Source of the DNA: Oerskovia merdavium
GTDB taxonomy: Bacteria; Actinomycetota; Actinomycetes; Actinomycetales; Cellulomonadaceae
Assembly: GCF_014836755.1 (NCBI RefSeq)
Contig: NZ_JACSQF010000002.1
Location: 1-64,000, forward strand
DNA: 64,000 bases
Reading direction: 5' to 3'
The first letter of the stretch is position 1, and each line of letters starts with the position of its first letter. The position numbers and the translations under genes are program-made. Shown here piece after piece: positions 8,305 to 14,616 of this stretch. A model generated the notes under the pieces. That model did not search any database. It saw only the letters and a list, made by a program, of their open reading frames with translations, and was not told where the DNA came from.

Positions 8305-9288
8305 CTACCAGCGCTGCTGGGCCTCCTCGGCCCACCCGACCAGGCCGTCGAGGTCCACCCACGTGCCCTCGTCGGTGCGAGCGCGGCCCGACCACGTGCC
8401 GAAGCACTGGTGCGTCTCCGTGCCGACCACGAGCATCTCGGTGCGTGCGACCTTCTCGTGGAAGGGCGTGAACACGGCCTCGACCTCGTCTCCCGAGATG
8501 CGCCACGGGGCGAGCCAGTCGTCGCGGTCGTACTGCCAGTCGAGCTTCTGGCCGATCTTGTGGAGGCGGCCGTCGACGAGCAGGGCGTTCTCGGTCGAGC
8601 CCGTGCCGTCCGTCCACTTGTCGCCGAGCTGGATGCCGCGGCCGTGCGCGCTGCCCGCCGCCCAGTTCCACGTCATCGAGTACGGCCAGCGGCCGCGCCC
8701 GTGGTCGAGGACCGCGAAAGAGTCCTCGGCGCTGACCTCGTGCCGGGTGCCGTGGACCGTGAGCGAGCCGGAGACGGGCCGGGCCACGTCCTTGACCGTG
8801 TACTGGAAGAGCCGGTCGCTCCACGGGACCACGACGCCCAGCGACTCGTGCCCCGGCGGGAGCGGGATCGTCAGGTCGAGGCTCACGTCGTGGGACGCCG
8901 CACGGATCCGCGTACCGGCCGGGTCCTGGTCGATGAGGATCGCGAGCTTCTTCGCGCGGGCCTCGGCGCGGCCGGCACCGCTGGTCTCCGGCATCACGAC
9001 ACCGCGGGCCAGGGGCACGACGACGTCGGTCGCGGTCTCCTCGCCCGTCGCCCGGTCGAGGACGTACAGGCCGTGGACCCCCGCGTAGTCGATCGAGGAC
9101 GCCACGACGCCGATCACGTGCGAGGGCGTCACGACTCCCCAGTACTCCCACCGCTTGGTCCGACCCCACCCGCTCAGGTTGGCGCGGTGCAGCGGGGCGC
9201 GCGTCCACCCGACCGCGTCCGGGTTCAGGCGCCCGTCCGGCAGGCACAGGTCGACCGGGGCAGTGATCTCGCGCTCGTGCGTCGTCAT
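8305..9288 (-). CDS. DUF2804 domain-containing protein
   Basis: A 327-residue protein covering the whole DUF2804 family length. Recognisable segments are the opening PVDLCLPDGRLNPDAVGW, the central DHGRGRWPYSMTWNWAAG, and GIQLGDKWTDGTGSTENAL. The pattern of repeated beta strands, many tryptophans and acidic residues suggests a lipocalin-like double barrel as in AttH-type families. The biochemical function is not known. No signal peptide or membrane segment is visible. The ATG at 9288 is preceded by TAGCCT at six bases. Confidence 0.8.
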   Translation of the reverse strand: MTTHEREITAPVDLCLPDGRLNPDAVGWTRAPLHRANLSGWGRTKRWEYWGVVTPSHVIGVVASSIDYAGVHGLYVLDRATGEETATDVVVPLARGVVMPETSGAGRAEARAKKLAILIDQDPAGTRIRAASHDVSLDLTIPLPPGHESLGVVVPWSDRLFQYTVKDVARPVSGSLTVHGTRHEVSAEDSFAVLDHGRGRWPYSMTWNWAAGSAHGRGIQLGDKWTDGTGSTENALLVDGRLHKIGQKLDWQYDRDDWLAPWRISGDEVEAVFTPFHEKVARTEMLVVGTETHQCFGTWSGRARTDEGTWVDLDGLVGWAEEAQQRW

Positions 9289-9294
9289 GTCAGG

Positions 9295-9300
9295 AGGCTA
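9295..9300 (-). promoter_or_regulatory. leaderless-type -10 element (TAGCCT on the minus strand)
   Basis: TAGCCT then exactly six bases then ATG at 9288. A GGAGG on the other strand does not serve this gene. Confidence 0.5.
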
Positions 9301-9444
9301 CTGGTCGGTAGAGGGTCGGTGTGCCGCGGGTTCCTGCGGACGACACTGCGACGTTCGGTGTTCGCAACACGGACGAAACGAGGGAGTCCGAGCATAGGAG
9401 GGCAAGGCCCCGGCGACGGGGCCGCGACGACTGGAGGACGACCC

Positions 9445-9678
9445 GTGACCACACAACGCCCCTACTTCCTCGCCCCGACCAGCCCGCACCGGAGCAACCG
9501 CGCGACGCGCTCGGCCGGGGCCAACGGACGCCTGCCCCGTGTCGTCGAGGCGGCCGAGGCCGGCGGCAAGCCCGTCCGGCGCGCCAACCCCGGCGACGAG
9601 CGGACGATCGACCCCGCGGACCGCAAGCGGCGTGCACGCGCCGCGCTGGGCGACCTGACGCGCGGCCTCGGGATCTGA
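9445..9678 (+). CDS. small basic hypothetical protein
   Basis: A 77-residue arginine/alanine-rich soluble protein (TQRPYFLAPTSPHRSNRATR at the start, DPADRKRRARAALGDLTRGL near the end). The GTG at 9445 has a GGAGG box at 9434, so it looks translated. A small hairpin with a GCGA tetraloop (9406-9423) lies in its leader. No domain is recognised. The basic, low-complexity character and length suggest a disordered nucleic-acid-associated protein, but that is a guess. Confidence 0.55.
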   Translation: MTTQRPYFLAPTSPHRSNRATRSAGANGRLPRVVEAAEAGGKPVRRANPGDERTIDPADRKRRARAALGDLTRGLGI

Positions 9679-9701
9679 ACCTCGTCCGGCTGCTGACGGC
9701 G

Positions 9702-9747
9702 GGTGTCAACGGAGACACCGCTGCATCCCGGCGCCCGTACGCCGGGA
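9702..9747. terminator. pair of hairpins between convergent genes
   Basis: Two stem-loops fill the gap between convergent genes: GGTGTC/GACACC at 9702-9719 and an 8-bp stem TCCCGGCG/CGCCGGGA at 9726-9747. They are well placed to stop transcription from both sides. No clear U-tract is present. Confidence 0.5.
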
Positions 9748-9775
9748 CCTCGCCGTCGCCGACCGGTGATCCGAC

Positions 9776-10537
9776 CTAGGCCGGCTTGCGGGCCTCGATG
9801 AGGAACCGCGTCGTCGTCGCGACGAACGGCCCCTCGGCCTGGATCTGCTCGTGCAGGGCCTCGAGCCGGGGGCGGTACGCCTCGACCGTGAACCCCGGGA
9901 CCATCCAGATCACCTTGCGCAGGAAGTAGACGACCGCGCCGACGTCGAAGAACTCGGTCCGCAGCTCCTCGAAGCGCAGGTCCACGACCTCCAGACCTGC
10001 TGCTCGGGCTGCTGCCCGGTCGTCGTCGGGGTGGCGACCGTTGCGGACCTCGTCGGGCTGCGGGCCCAGGAAGAACTCCACGAGCTCGAACACGCTGTAC
10101 GGGCCGACGTGCTGCGCGAAGTACGTCCCGCCCGGCGCGAGCACCCGGGCGATCTCTTCCCACCACGGCCGGACCGGGTGCCGGCTCACGACGAGGTCGA
10201 ACGCCTCGTCCGCGAACGGCAGGGGAGGCTCGTCCGGGTCCGCGACGACCGCGACCCCCAAGGGGTGCAGGAGGCGGGTCGCCTTCGCGACGTTCGGAGG
10301 CCAGCCCTCGGTCGCGACCGTCAGGCGGGGCAGGCGCGGGACGCTCGCGAGGACCTCGCCGCCGCCCGTCTGCAGGTCGAGCGCCGCGCTCGCAGCGCGC
10401 ATGCGTTCGCCCATCGAGCGGGCGTAGCCCCATGAGGGGCGCTGCTCGGTCGCGCGCCCGTCGAGCCACGAGAAGTCCCAGCCGTCGACCGGGACGGATG
10501 CCGCCTCGGAGACGAGGTCGTCGAAGGTGCGGGTCAT
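9776..10537 (-). CDS. class I SAM-dependent methyltransferase
   Basis: A 253-residue methyltransferase. After an N-terminal helical lid (MTRTFDDLVSEAASVPVDGW), the Rossmann core includes ALDLQTGGGEVLAS (motif I region), LPFADEAFDLVVSRHPV (motif IV, typical 'pF.d.sFDlV.s') and VLAPGGTYFAQHVG (post-II strand). The motif-I loop GTGGGE is a variant of the usual E/DxGxGxG. Similar proteins are annotated in actinobacteria without a known substrate. A CAGACT-N6 word precedes the ATG at 10537, suggesting leaderless initiation. Confidence 0.8.
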   Translation of the reverse strand: MTRTFDDLVSEAASVPVDGWDFSWLDGRATEQRPSWGYARSMGERMRAASAALDLQTGGGEVLASVPRLPRLTVATEGWPPNVAKATRLLHPLGVAVVADPDEPPLPFADEAFDLVVSRHPVRPWWEEIARVLAPGGTYFAQHVGPYSVFELVEFFLGPQPDEVRNGRHPDDDRAAARAAGLEVVDLRFEELRTEFFDVGAVVYFLRKVIWMVPGFTVEAYRPRLEALHEQIQAEGPFVATTTRFLIEARKPA

Positions 10538-10543
10538 GTGGCG

Positions 10544-10549
10544 AGTCTG
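10544..10549 (-). promoter_or_regulatory. leaderless-type -10 element (CAGACT on the minus strand)
   Basis: CAGACT, six bases, ATG at 10537. Same word and spacing as for the PNPOx-fold gene at 8219. Confidence 0.4.
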
Positions 10550-10570
10550 ACAGGCGGGGTGGCGGGGCCG

Positions 10571-10780
10571 TCAGTCCTTTCCGGCGTGGTCGGCGACGAG
10601 GGCGACGATCACCACGACGGATCCCCAGAACGCGAGGCCGGCACCGAGGGCGATCCCCATGCCGTGGGCGCCGTTGCTCGCGCGCCCGCGCTGCTCACCC
10701 GAGCGGACCGACCACGCGGCGCGAGCGGCGAGCGAGACGCCGAGCACCACGAGGACCAGACCGACCAGAACCCATACCAT
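10571..10780 (-). CDS. small two-helix membrane protein
   Basis: A 69-residue protein with two hydrophobic segments (VLVGLVLVVLGVSLAARAA near residues 4-22 and IALGAGLAFWGSVVVIVALV near 43-62) separated by a short basic loop (RSGEQRGRASNG). This predicts a hairpin in the cytoplasmic membrane. No family is recognised. The ATG at 10780 follows CAGAGT by six bases. It is transcribed divergently from the structured RNA region at 10963-11210. Confidence 0.6.
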   Translation of the reverse strand: MVWVLVGLVLVVLGVSLAARAAWSVRSGEQRGRASNGAHGMGIALGAGLAFWGSVVVIVALVADHAGKD

Positions 10781-10962
10781 CGCACCACTCTGCACACAGG
10801 TCTGAGGCGCCCGCAATCGGAAGAAGAATCCGGTATGTAGTGGTTTACGACAGGCTGAGGCTGCCCCGCACCAGACCCTAGCCGGAGGGCGGAAACCGTG
10901 GACGCGGTGCTCACGGGGCGGGATTCCGGTCGGCCGGATCCGCGGCCCGAGGAGCGGACGGG

Positions 10963-11210
10963 GAGGGCTCGGCGGGGCTGATCCGCGGCGTGGGACGGCC
11001 GCTCGCCGAGCCCTCGAAAGAGGCTGCGCGAGGCGAGGACTGGTTGAAATCGGAAGGACTTTCTCCCTTCGCCCGTCAGGCGAGAGCGATTCGTCAACGC
11101 CCGGGAGGAGGGGGTAATGTCCTCCTCGGTGGCGCGAAGTACCCCCTGCATCGCGCCACCACCTAACGTTCCACGAAGCCCCCGTTCGGCCCCGGCCGAC
11201 GGGGGCTTCG
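10963..11210 (+). ncRNA. candidate structured RNA: five consecutive hairpins ending in a terminator
   Basis: The 580-base gap before the PAS-ANTAR gene has no convincing ORF but holds a dense run of stems in + orientation. (1) A 12-bp perfect stem, 10963-10974 with 11004-11015. (2) GTTGA-AATCG (11043-11052) with CGATT-cg-TCAAC (11087-11098), enclosing an inner 5-bp hairpin. (3) GAGGAG/CTCCTC, 11105-11110 with 11122-11127. (4) A 10-bp perfect stem, 11128-11137 with 11151-11160, with a 13-base loop. (5) The terminator at 11174-11210. Loop 3 region holds GGGGGTA (11110-11116) and loop 4 holds TACCCCC (11140-11146), perfectly complementary, so a kissing interaction is possible. The family is not identified: C-rich loops recall actinobacterial 6C RNA, but the layout differs. 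The 5' end is unknown. Confidence 0.5.
11174..11210 (+). terminator. intrinsic terminator-like hairpin
   Basis: CGAAGCCCCCG (11174-11184) pairs with CGGGGGCTTCG (11200-11210) over 11 bp. Inside it a second stem TCGGCC/GGCCGA forms after a one-base bulge. The following TCGTTCG is only weakly U-rich, as usual in high-GC actinobacteria. Confidence 0.7.
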
Positions 11211-11301
11211 TCGTTCGCGGGCACCGGTGCCCGTGCGCAGCGCCCACGGACCGTGATCGCCCAGGACGGCCGTCCTCGCAGGTGAGAGGTCGGAACCGGG
11301 C

Positions 11302-11362
11302 TAGGATCACCGAGGAGTCTGGAAGTAGGCCCGCTCCTTTCCCATGCCTTGGGGGCCTACTT
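11302..11362 (+). promoter_or_regulatory. promoter and start-masking leader hairpin of the PAS-ANTAR gene
   Basis: TAGGAT at 11302-11307 is a good -10 candidate. Starting ten or so bases later, AAGTAGGCCC (11323-11332) is a perfect inverted repeat of GGGCCTACTT (11353-11362), loop 20 bases. The right arm contains most of the GGGGG Shine-Dalgarno (11351-11355) and the first two bases of the TTG start at 11361. If transcribed, the hairpin would hide the ribosome binding site, so translation is probably conditional. This is read directly from sequence; the regulatory effect is inferred. Confidence 0.55.
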
Positions 11363-12038
11363 GACCACTTCGTACAACCCGGCTCGACGATTCGACCCCA
11401 CGCTCGCCGAGGCGCTGCTGCGCGGCGCACCGCAGCCCGTCGGCCAGTTCGTCCTCGACGTGTCGGACCAGTCCTGGTGGTGGTCGGACGAGCTCTACGC
11501 CATGCACGGCTTCCGTCCCGGCGACGTCCTGCCCACCACGGCCCTGATGCTCGCGCACAAGCACCCCGAGGATCGAGCGCGCGTCGAGGAGGTGCTGCTC
11601 GTCGCCGCGACGACGGGCGAACCCTTCAGCTCGGTCCACCGGATCGTCGACGCGCAGGGACGCACGCGGACGCTCGGCGTGGTGGGGCGCGGGCGGGTCG
11701 ACCGCCGGACGGGCGAGACGACGCACGTCTCGGGCTACTTCCTCGACCTCACGACGACGCAGCGCGAGCTCGCCCAGCGGGAGGCGACGGCGGCGATCCG
11801 GGCGTCGTCCGCGAGCCGTTCGACGATCGAGCAGGCCAAGGGGGCGGTCATGGCGATCTACGGGCTCCCCGCCGACGAGGCGTTCGACCTCATGTGCCAC
11901 CACTCCAGCGTGACGAACGAGCCGTTGCGCGAGATGTCGCGCCGGCTCGTCGTCGAGCTCACAGCAGGAGGGACAGACGGGGTGCTGCGACGGGCCGACC
12001 TGGACCGGTTCTTCGAGGGGAAGAGGCCGGTGCGGTAG
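11361..12038 (+). CDS. PAS and ANTAR domain RNA-binding regulator
   Basis: A ~225-residue cytoplasmic regulator. Residues ~20-125 form a PAS/PAC sensor (WWWSDELYAMHGFRPGDVLP, then the C-terminal PAC-like TTHVSGYFLDLT). Residues ~150-205 form an ANTAR domain (RSTIEQAKGAVMAIYGLPAD ... AFDLMCHHSSVTNEPLREMS), whose family binds paired hairpins in mRNA to prevent termination. The TTG at 11361 is favoured because GGGGG lies five bases upstream; an in-frame TTG at 11349 is the alternative. The unusual hairpin leader suggests it may be controlled, possibly by itself, at the RNA level. The mRNA targets are unknown. Confidence 0.85.
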   Translation: MTTSYNPARRFDPTLAEALLRGAPQPVGQFVLDVSDQSWWWSDELYAMHGFRPGDVLPTTALMLAHKHPEDRARVEEVLLVAATTGEPFSSVHRIVDAQGRTRTLGVVGRGRVDRRTGETTHVSGYFLDLTTTQRELAQREATAAIRASSASRSTIEQAKGAVMAIYGLPADEAFDLMCHHSSVTNEPLREMSRRLVVELTAGGTDGVLRRADLDRFFEGKRPVR

Positions 12039-12048
12039 CGCGAGACGG

Positions 12049-12120
12049 TGGGCCCCGTGGGACTCGAACCCACAACCTACGGATTAAAAGTCCGCAGCTC
12101 TGCCATTGAGCTAGAGGCCC
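12049..12120 (-). tRNA. tRNA-Lys (anticodon TTT)
   Basis: On the minus strand a complete 72-base cloverleaf: acceptor GGGCCTC/GGGGCCC with one G-U pair, D-arm AGCTCAATGGCAGAGC, anticodon loop CTTTTAA (anticodon TTT, lysine), and T-arm GTGGGTTCGAGTCCCAC. Discriminator base A; the CCA end is not encoded. It lies just downstream of the PAS-ANTAR gene in the opposite direction. Confidence 0.97.
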
Positions 12121-12261
12121 GGGCACCGTGCGTCACCTCGCAGGAGGCGGCGCCAAGGCCCGCGGAGAGTCTACGCGCCGAGCCCCCGCACGCGGTGACG
12201 TGCCCGTGCGTGGTGGGTGGCGCCGTCGGGCACGCTGCGTGACGGGCGCGGAGTCCCCCGG

Positions 12262-12867
12262 TCAGCGCGGCGCGCGGGCGATCACGTCGAAGACGTGCCA
12301 GTGCTTGGGGCCGCTGAACGACGGGCCGTCCTCGTCCTCCTCGCGGAAGGCGAGGACGTCGAGGCCGTCGAGCAGCGCCTCGGCCTCCTCGCGTGTCAGG
12401 AAGGTCCCGTCGATCGTCCCGGCGAACGAGTCGTTCGCGCCGAACAGGTTCACGGCCAACCACGCACCCGGCCGCAGGGAGCGGCGGACCGCGGCCCAGA
12501 CGCGCGGGAAGTCCCGTGGCGACGCGTACGGGAGGGCGTACCCCGAGTACAGGAGGTCGGTGGGCGGCAGGTCGGTCAGCTCTGCGAACGGCACGACGGC
12601 GACGCTCAGCCTCGTCTCCTCCTCGCCGCCCGTGGTGGTGCGGACGAGCCGAGGAGTGGTGGGGTCGCCGTCGAGCGCGTGGACGCGCCACCCGGCGCCC
12701 AGCAGCGCGGCGGTCTCGACGCCCGCGCCGCAGCCGAGGTCGACCGCCTGCCGGCCCGCGCCCGGGCCCGCGAGGGACAGGACCTCCTGGCAGAGCTCGC
12801 GCGCGGCACGGCCGGGCTGGGCAGCGTTGTAGTCGGCCCAGTGGCCGGGGGAGTGGAGAGCGGTCAC
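12262..12867 (-). CDS. class I SAM-dependent methyltransferase (TehB-like)
   Basis: A 201-residue methyltransferase. Motif I is clear at residues ~42-50 (AVDLGCGAGVETAALLGAG), followed by an acidic residue in WRVHALDGDP (motif II), LPPTDLLYSGYALPY (motif IV) and SLRPGAWLAVNLFGANDSF. The GANDSFAGTID segment and the final KHWHVFDVIARA are typical of small actinobacterial methyltransferases of unassigned substrate. The GTG at 12867 was chosen because the ATG just upstream is closed by a stop. Upstream of tRNA-Lys but not co-transcribed with it in any informative way. Confidence 0.8.
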   Translation of the reverse strand: MTALHSPGHWADYNAAQPGRAARELCQEVLSLAGPGAGRQAVDLGCGAGVETAALLGAGWRVHALDGDPTTPRLVRTTTGGEEETRLSVAVVPFAELTDLPPTDLLYSGYALPYASPRDFPRVWAAVRRSLRPGAWLAVNLFGANDSFAGTIDGTFLTREEAEALLDGLDVLAFREEDEDGPSFSGPKHWHVFDVIARAPR

Positions 12868-12991
12868 GGGGCCATGCTCCCACCGACCTCCGTGCTCACC
12901 GGTGGCGACCCCACGCCCCCGCGTGCGCGGACCCTAACGCGAGCCCGGCCCACCTGTCGCGCCCGATCCCACTGGGTGAGAGACACGCCGT

Positions 12992-13026
12992 GGATCGGCC
13001 CGCGACCTTGCGATCGCGGCCGATCC
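12992..13026 (+). promoter_or_regulatory. leader hairpin upstream of the HesB-like gene
   Basis: A 13-bp stem with one bulged C: 12992-13005 pairs with 13014-13026 around an 8-base loop, followed by TTGTTTGG. The layout is terminator-like, but no + strand gene ends here, so it may be an attenuator or regulatory leader for the gene at 13114. Just after it, AGGCAACCGAAAGG and AGGCAACCGAGAGG form a near-perfect direct repeat, the second carrying the ribosome binding site. Confidence 0.4.
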
Positions 13027-13113
13027 TTGTTTGGTTGGAGGCAACCGAAAGGCGCACGTCGGGGATCGTCGCAAGGCGTCCCGTGCGTCCCCAGGCAACC
13101 GAGAGGAGCTCTC

Positions 13114-13398
13114 ATGCTCACCCTGACCGACAACGCCCGCGATGCAGTCCAGGACCTCACCACGCGGGCCGGAGTGCCCGACGGTGGCGGCCTCCGGATC
13201 GCCGAGTCGGCGCCGCAGTCCGGCGACTTCGAGCTGGCCCTCGTCCCGAGCCCGCTGCCCGACGACACGGTCGTCGAGAGCGGAGACGCACGCGTCTTCG
13301 TCGAGCCGACCACCTCGATCGCGCTCGCGAACCTCACCCTGGACACCGATCCTCGTGCGACCGAGGGACCCGGGTTCGTCCTCACGCCGCAGGCCTGA
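13114..13398 (+). CDS. HesB/IscA-like fold protein lacking cysteines
   Basis: A 94-residue protein with the A-type iron-sulfur carrier layout: MLTLTDNARDAVQDLTTRAG (start helix), GGLRIAESAPQSGDFELALV (core strands) and RVFVEPTTSIALANLTLD (the segment before the family's first cluster ligand). True IscA/HesB/ErpA proteins bind iron or Fe-S clusters through three cysteines; this protein contains none. It therefore probably has another role, despite routine annotation as an Fe-S assembly protein. The ATG at 13114 follows a GAGAGGAG box. It is monocistronic, with a hairpin leader before and a terminator-like stem after it. Confidence 0.75.
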   Translation: MLTLTDNARDAVQDLTTRAGVPDGGGLRIAESAPQSGDFELALVPSPLPDDTVVESGDARVFVEPTTSIALANLTLDTDPRATEGPGFVLTPQA

Positions 13399-13535
13399 CC
13401 GGCCCGGCACCACCTGCGGGGCCTGACCGCCCGCACCAGCACTCGACCGGCTGCGCGGCCCGCCCGTCCCGGGAGCCGACCCCCCTCCTCCTCGGAAAGT
13501 TCCCGGCCCGGCAGGGCTACGCACCCGATCACCTC

Positions 13536-13568
13536 GACGGGCCGTCCGCACGCAGCGGGCGGCCCGTC
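13536..13568 (+). terminator. terminator-like hairpin after the HesB-like gene
   Basis: GACGGGCCG (13536-13544) pairs with CGGCCCGTC (13560-13568), 9 bp, loop 15. It lies 140 bases after the HesB-like stop, in the 288-base gap before the lipoprotein gene. Nothing else is recognised in that gap. Confidence 0.5.
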
Positions 13569-13686
13569 GTCGTGCGCCCGCCCGGGCCTCCCGGCGTCCC
13601 GTCACCCGTCGCGGCCGGCCGCCCCGTCCGGCTCGTCCAGAAAACCCGGGTGTTGCACCTCGCGCCCCGCGAGCCATGAGCAGGGT

Positions 13687-14568
13687 ATGAGAACCACTGC
13701 TCGCCCCGTGCGACCTCGTGCACTGATCGCCGGGCTCCTCGTGACCGCTGCCCTCGCGGGCTGTTCCGCTGCCGGCGCGGCCGACGGGCCGGAGCAGGGA
13801 GGGGACACCTCGCGCTACGGCTACGACGAGTCGACGGCGACGCTCACCCCCGTGTACGAGCTGGTCCCCCAGTTCAACGACCCGCGGGACGGGTACGCCC
13901 GCGACCTCCTCGCCCAGGAGTGCCTGCAGGGCGTCGTCGAGTACCGCCCGGCGGAACCCGGGGGCGAGCCCACCCTGTTCGACGCGCGCACGGGCCAGGC
14001 GCGCTTCGACGAGCAGATCGCGCAGCAGTGGGGGTACCCGCACCTGAGGTCCGAGCCGGCACGGGGCAGCGGGGTACCGGACGGCGTCGAGGTCACCTCC
14101 GCGATGCAGGACGCGATGATCGCGTGCGGGCAGAGGACCGACGAACGGCTGGGGGCCGTCCCGGCCCGCTACCTGAGCACGGTCGAGGCAGCGGGCTGGG
14201 AGGCGGTCGACGGGGACGCGCGGGTCCAGGAGGCGATCCAGGCGTGGCGCACGTGCATGGAACCGGCAGGGGTCGTCGACCTGCCGGAGCGCCCGGTCGA
14301 GATGCCGTCGGAGTCGGTGACCGGTCCGATCGGCAACGCCGACGGGATGGTCGTGGACACGGAGGTCCCGTTGTCGGACCGTGAGCGCGAGGTGGCCGTC
14401 ATCGATGCGCGCTGCCGGGCAGAGGGGTACGACGAGGCGGTGTTCCACGCCCGGGTCGAGGGCGAGCTCGCCGCGATCGGACGAGACGTCGAGGGGTTCG
14501 AGGCGACCCGGGACGACTACCTCGAGTACCAGAAGCGCATCGACGCCGTCATCAACGAGCTGGGCTGA
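13687..14568 (+). CDS. lipoprotein of unknown function
   Basis: A 293-residue secreted lipoprotein: basic n-region (MRTTARPVRPRA), hydrophobic h-region and lipobox LAGC with Cys ~25, so it should be lipid-anchored on the outer face of the membrane. The mature part is acidic with several cysteines (QECLQ, IACGQ, RTCMEP, DARCRAEGY) that could form disulfides, and ends in a helical segment. It resembles lipoproteins found beside peptidoglycan-binding/ABC export systems in Cellulomonas-type genomes. It begins a run of five genes in one direction that includes an adaptor, a MacB-like ABC protein and a sigma factor, suggesting a cell-envelope role. Confidence 0.7.
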   Translation: MRTTARPVRPRALIAGLLVTAALAGCSAAGAADGPEQGGDTSRYGYDESTATLTPVYELVPQFNDPRDGYARDLLAQECLQGVVEYRPAEPGGEPTLFDARTGQARFDEQIAQQWGYPHLRSEPARGSGVPDGVEVTSAMQDAMIACGQRTDERLGAVPARYLSTVEAAGWEAVDGDARVQEAIQAWRTCMEPAGVVDLPERPVEMPSESVTGPIGNADGMVVDTEVPLSDREREVAVIDARCRAEGYDEAVFHARVEGELAAIGRDVEGFEATRDDYLEYQKRIDAVINELG

Positions 14569-14616
14569 TCGGGCGATGGGACAGACGGTGCCCTCGGGCA
14601 GAACGGTGAGAGAAGC

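Noticed and set aside
11117-12109. 330-codon frame with a perfect Shine-Dalgarno
   Set aside because: It overlaps the well-supported PAS-ANTAR gene in another frame and has no domain; the apparent ribosome site is better explained as a hairpin. Kept only as a low-interest idea.
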